Shown: piece by piece, positions 4,988 through 7,974 of the stretch
How the letters are laid out: every line of letters starts with the position of its first letter
Position numbering within the stretch: the first letter of the stretch is position 1
Assembly (NCBI GenBank): GCA_020433785.1
Contig: JAGRCC010000741.1
Coordinates: forward strand, 1-7,974
Direction: 5' to 3'
DNA: 7,974 nt
From: Anaerolineae bacterium
GTDB lineage: Bacteria > Chloroflexota > Anaerolineae > 4572-78 > J111
Program-made: the position numbers and the translations under genes
Notes under the pieces: generated by a model
Database searches by the model: none
The model's input: the letters and a program-made list of their open reading frames with translations, nothing else
What the model was told of the DNA's origin: nothing

Positions 4988-7636
4988 ATGCATATCATCT
5001 ACACCCATACCAATGCCGACTTTGACGCCATCGCCTCACTACTGGGAGCCTGGCATCTTTATCCTGAGGCGGTGCCGGTTTTGCCGCCGACCCTCAATCG
5101 CAATGTGCGCGATTTTGTGACTCTGTATGAGAGCAAGCTGCCGTTTGTGCGCCACACCGATCTGGGCCGTGAGCCGGTGGAGCAATTGACTCTGGTCGAT
5201 ACCCAGCAGATTCCCCGGCTTAAAACCCTCAAAGGCCAGTTCAAACTTCAAGTCATCGATCATCACGAACTGCACCAAACACTGCCGCCGGAGGCCAAAA
5301 TTAGCCTATCGAACACCGGGGCCAATGTCACCGTCCTGATTGAAAAGATTTGCGAATTAGCCCTGACGCTCACGCCATTGGAAGCCACCCTGATGCTGCT
5401 GGGCATCTACGAAGATACCGGCTCATTTACCTATGGCAGCACTACCTCACGCGATCTCAAGGCGGCGGCCTGGCTGCTGGCCGATGGGCATGCCCACCTT
5501 GATGTCGTTCGCGATTACCTCAACTATGCCATGAGCGACGAGCAAAAGCTGCTGTTTGACCAGTTGGTTGAAAATTTAGAAACGTTAGAGCTCTACGGCC
5601 ACACCATAGTGATCAGCACCGCCAGCGTCGATCATTACGTCGAAGAGATCAGCGTACTGGCCAGCCGGCTACGCGATTTGTACCAACCGGATGGGCTTTT
5701 TATTTTAGTCGATATGACCGACCATATCCAAATGGTGGCCCGCTCCGTGAACGATGCCATTAACGTGGCCGAAATTGCCGAGTTTTTTGGCGGCGGCGGC
5801 CATCCCCGGGCGTCAGCCGCTTTGATTAAGAGCGGGCGTTTGGTCGATGTTACGGAAAAACTGGCGCGGTTGTTGCGGCTGGAAGTGAAACCGGCGTTGA
5901 CTATCGGCCAGATTATGTCCAAGGGGGCGCGGACGCTGGCCCCTACTGACACCGTGCAACATGCCTCGCAGATGATGGATCGCTACGGTCATGAAGGGTT
6001 TCCGGTGGTTGACCAGACCACGCAAGAGGTTGTCGGCATCCTGTCGCGCCGCGAGGTCGATAAAGCCCTGCGCCACCGATTGGAAGGAGCGGCTATCAGC
6101 CAATTTATGACCAAAGGTCGATTTCAGGCGACGCCTGTAGACAGCGTCGATACCGTGCAAAAGTTGATGACCGAAGCCAAGATTGGTCAGGTGCCGGTCA
6201 TCAACCCCGACAGCGGGCAGATTATCGGTATTGTAACCCGGACCGATTTGATCAACCTGTGGCAGCTTAAAAACAGTCATCGAGCGGCTCACTTCAGCTT
6301 AGCCAGTCAATTGGCCACCAGCCTGGCGGCCGATCTGTTCGATCTGGTCTGTGAAGCCGGTGAGATCGCCGCCAACCAGGGCGACAGCCTCTACATTGTG
6401 GGCGGCTTCGTCCGGGACTTATTGCTAACCATGCTCGAAGACAGCCCGAAGGCCAAAGCTAAGGCCAGCCCGCGCTTTGATCTCGATCTCGTGGTGGAGG
6501 GTGACGCCATTGCGCTGGCCGAGGTTTTGTGCGATCGGCACGGCGGCCGGGTGCGCAGCCATCGCCGCTTTGGGACGGCTAAATGGATTCCGCCGGAACC
6601 GCTGCCGTTTGTGTACGATAGGACCGGCAAACAAATCTATCTGGCCTCGCTCGATTTTGTTACGGCCCGCTCCGAATTTTACCGCCACCCGTCGGCGCTG
6701 CCGGAAGTAGAACAAAGCTCCATCCGCCAAGACCTGCACCGGCGCGATTTCACCATTAACACCTTGGCTCTGCGCCTGTCCCCCCATCATTTTGGCGAAC
6801 TACTCGATTTTTACGGCGGGCGCAATGATTTGGAGGCGCGGCTCATTCGGGTGCTGCACAGCCTCAGCTTTGTCGAAGACCCAACCCGCATGCTGCGAGC
6901 GGCACGCATTATGGCCCGGCTTGAATTTGAGTTGGAGGAACGAACGGCGGAACTATTGGACAACGCCCTTGATCTGCTCGACCGGGTCAGTGGGGAGAGG
7001 ATTAATCGCGAGCTTGAGCTGATTTTCCGCGAACGCCAGCCGGCGCTGGCGCTACAACAACTTGATCGGCTGGGTATTCTGGCGGTTATTCACCACGGCC
7101 TCATGGTTGATGACCTACTTCTGGCCGCGTTAGATAAGTTGCAAACCGGCTTAGGCGACACACCCTGGCGCGATACAGCGCCGGAACCGGTCCATTATCT
7201 GGGGCTAATGTCGTTTTGGCTAGCCAAAGACGAACTCGATCATTTCATGGAGCGTCTAAACCTGCGCACCCATCAGCGCACAACGTTGAAGCAGGTCTAC
7301 AAAATCAAACGCTCGGTAGTCAAAATCGCCGCCGCCGATCAAGCCAGCCGCCTGTGCCATTTATTGGACGGCACCTCCAGCGACGCCCGTCTTATCGCCT
7401 GGCTGGCGCTCGGTGATGTCGCCGCCTGCCAGCACCTGGCCCGCTATGAGGCCGATCTAAAAGATGTGGCCCCGCTCATCGATGGCAACTACCTGAAGGA
7501 AGAATTTCAACTGCGGCCCGGCCCTATTTTCAAAACCATTATCGACGCCCTCCGAGATGCCCGCGTTGATGGCACCGTTACGACCCTAGCCGATGAGCGA
7601 GCCCTAGTCGAGCAGATTGTGGCTGATCACAGCTGA
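4988..7636 (+). CDS. DHH-CBS-CBS-tRNA nucleotidyltransferase fusion (CCA/A-adding type)
   Basis: Cytoplasmic 882-residue protein joining a phosphodiesterase to a tRNA 3'-end nucleotidyltransferase. Residues 1-300 are a DHH/DHHA1 module with its metal ligands: D11 and D13 (NADFDAIAS), D71, DHH (91-93), D143 (EDTGSF) and the DHHA1 signature GGGGHPRAS (268-276). Two CBS domains follow (about 303-360 and 368-425), possible adenylate sensors. The class II nucleotidyltransferase spans about 440-700. It shows VGGFVRD (471-477), the DLD metal pair (498-500), RRDFTIN (585-591), DFYGGRNDLEARLIRVL (motif C), EDPTRMLRAAR with the EDxxR base-template motif (630-634), and SGERINRELELIF (motif E). It has the helical tail but no HD domain. 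The architecture and length match proteins known in Thermotoga and other phyla. Whether it adds CCA or only A (or CC) cannot be told from the sequence. It has no Shine-Dalgarno; the start is supported by a promoter 6 bp upstream and by the first motif beginning at residue 5. Confidence 0.92.
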   Translation: MHIIYTHTNADFDAIASLLGAWHLYPEAVPVLPPTLNRNVRDFVTLYESKLPFVRHTDLGREPVEQLTLVDTQQIPRLKTLKGQFKLQVIDHHELHQTLPPEAKISLSNTGANVTVLIEKICELALTLTPLEATLMLLGIYEDTGSFTYGSTTSRDLKAAAWLLADGHAHLDVVRDYLNYAMSDEQKLLFDQLVENLETLELYGHTIVISTASVDHYVEEISVLASRLRDLYQPDGLFILVDMTDHIQMVARSVNDAINVAEIAEFFGGGGHPRASAALIKSGRLVDVTEKLARLLRLEVKPALTIGQIMSKGARTLAPTDTVQHASQMMDRYGHEGFPVVDQTTQEVVGILSRREVDKALRHRLEGAAISQFMTKGRFQATPVDSVDTVQKLMTEAKIGQVPVINPDSGQIIGIVTRTDLINLWQLKNSHRAAHFSLASQLATSLAADLFDLVCEAGEIAANQGDSLYIVGGFVRDLLLTMLEDSPKAKAKASPRFDLDLVVEGDAIALAEVLCDRHGGRVRSHRRFGTAKWIPPEPLPFVYDRTGKQIYLASLDFVTARSEFYRHPSALPEVEQSSIRQDLHRRDFTINTLALRLSPHHFGELLDFYGGRNDLEARLIRVLHSLSFVEDPTRMLRAARIMARLEFELEERTAELLDNALDLLDRVSGERINRELELIFRERQPALALQQLDRLGILAVIHHGLMVDDLLLAALDKLQTGLGDTPWRDTAPEPVHYLGLMSFWLAKDELDHFMERLNLRTHQRTTLKQVYKIKRSVVKIAAADQASRLCHLLDGTSSDARLIAWLALGDVAACQHLARYEADLKDVAPLIDGNYLKEEFQLRPGPIFKTIIDALRDARVDGTVTTLADERALVEQIVADHS

Positions 7637-7650
7637 AATGACCCCTTCCC

Positions 7651-7974
7651 TGGCCAAAAAGTGGCTCGTACCGTAAAAATGTCCCCTTTACCATCTAAAA
7701 AATGATTCCTACCATCCGAAAAGTCATTCCAACCATCCGAGAAGTCATTCCTACCGCCAAAAAACCGTTCCTACCATCCGAAAAATCATTCCTACCGCCA
7801 AAAAACCGTTCCTACCATCCGAAAAATCATTCCTACCTCTGAAAAGTCATTCCTACCACCAAAAAATGGTTCCTACCATCCGCCGAACGGTCCGTACCGC
7901 CGCCGAACCGTCCGTACCGACCGGTCCGTACCACCGCCGAACGGCCTGTACCAACCGCCGAACGGTCCGTACCG
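7651..7974. repeat. Degenerate tandem array of 20-21 bp units, continuing past the window
   Basis: The array starts about 14 bp after the DHH fusion stop codon. Roughly sixteen contiguous units each end in TACC or a variant. Left-hand units are A-rich (for example CCGAAAAATCATTCCTACC and GCCAAAAAACCGTTCCTACC). Units from 7878 onward are GC-rich (CCGAACGGTCCGTACC). Unit lengths are 20 or 21 bp except one of 14 bp (7919-7932). Positions 7756-7796 and 7797-7837 are identical 41-bp dimers, showing recent expansion. The mix of 20 and 21 bp means no reading frame is kept, so it is not a protein repeat. There are no distinct spacers, so it is not CRISPR. No terminator for the upstream gene is seen. 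Confidence 0.8.

Noticed and set aside
7651..7974. CRISPR array
   Set aside because: The 20-21 bp units are contiguous, with no unique spacers between conserved repeats, and no cas genes are present.

Overview
The window looks like a chromosomal segment of a free-living bacterium. I lean towards Chloroflexota (Anaerolineae-like). That rests on gene architecture and style: an 882-residue DHH-CBS-CBS-nucleotidyltransferase fusion of a type known from Thermotogae, Aquificae, Cyanobacteria, Deinococcus and Chloroflexi; a leaderless-type promoter; and short-period minisatellites between genes. No rRNA or marker gene is present, so the placement is an inference. No phage, CRISPR or intact transposon is visible.

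Region 1 (1-2862, minus strand) is a glycerol/dihydroxyacetone operon read from right to left: glpF (aquaglyceroporin), dhaK and dhaL (the two halves of dihydroxyacetone kinase), then glpK (glycerol kinase, cut by the window's left edge). GlpF brings glycerol in and GlpK makes glycerol 3-phosphate. DhaK with DhaL makes dihydroxyacetone phosphate from dihydroxyacetone. Neither a glycerol dehydrogenase nor the third partner DhaM is visible.

Region 2 (2863-3874) is a divergent, AT-rich gap of about 1 kb. It holds a possible 49-codon small ORF with a good ribosome binding site, a terminator-like hairpin, a perfect 54-bp palindrome with an A run and a T run at its two ends (a bidirectional terminator shape), an 11-bp inverted repeat, a 22-bp near-palindrome overlapping a TATAAT box, and a near-consensus promoter for the next gene.

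Region 3 (3875-4852) holds a small thioredoxin-family protein with a WCVPC active site (plus strand). It converges, 24 bp apart, on a GNAT N-acetyltransferase (minus strand).

Region 4 (4853-7636) starts with a 9-bp minisatellite, then an extended -10 promoter sitting 6 bp from the ATG. The large DHH/CBS/tRNA nucleotidyltransferase fusion follows; it is probably a CCA- or A-adding enzyme joined to a phosphodiesterase module.

Region 5 (about 7651-7974, running off the right edge) is a degenerate tandem array of 20-21 bp units that includes two identical 41-bp dimers.

I see no clear new multi-gene system. The best candidates for undescribed biology are the structured intergenic region between the two divergent gene groups, the leaderless promoter, and the two minisatellites.
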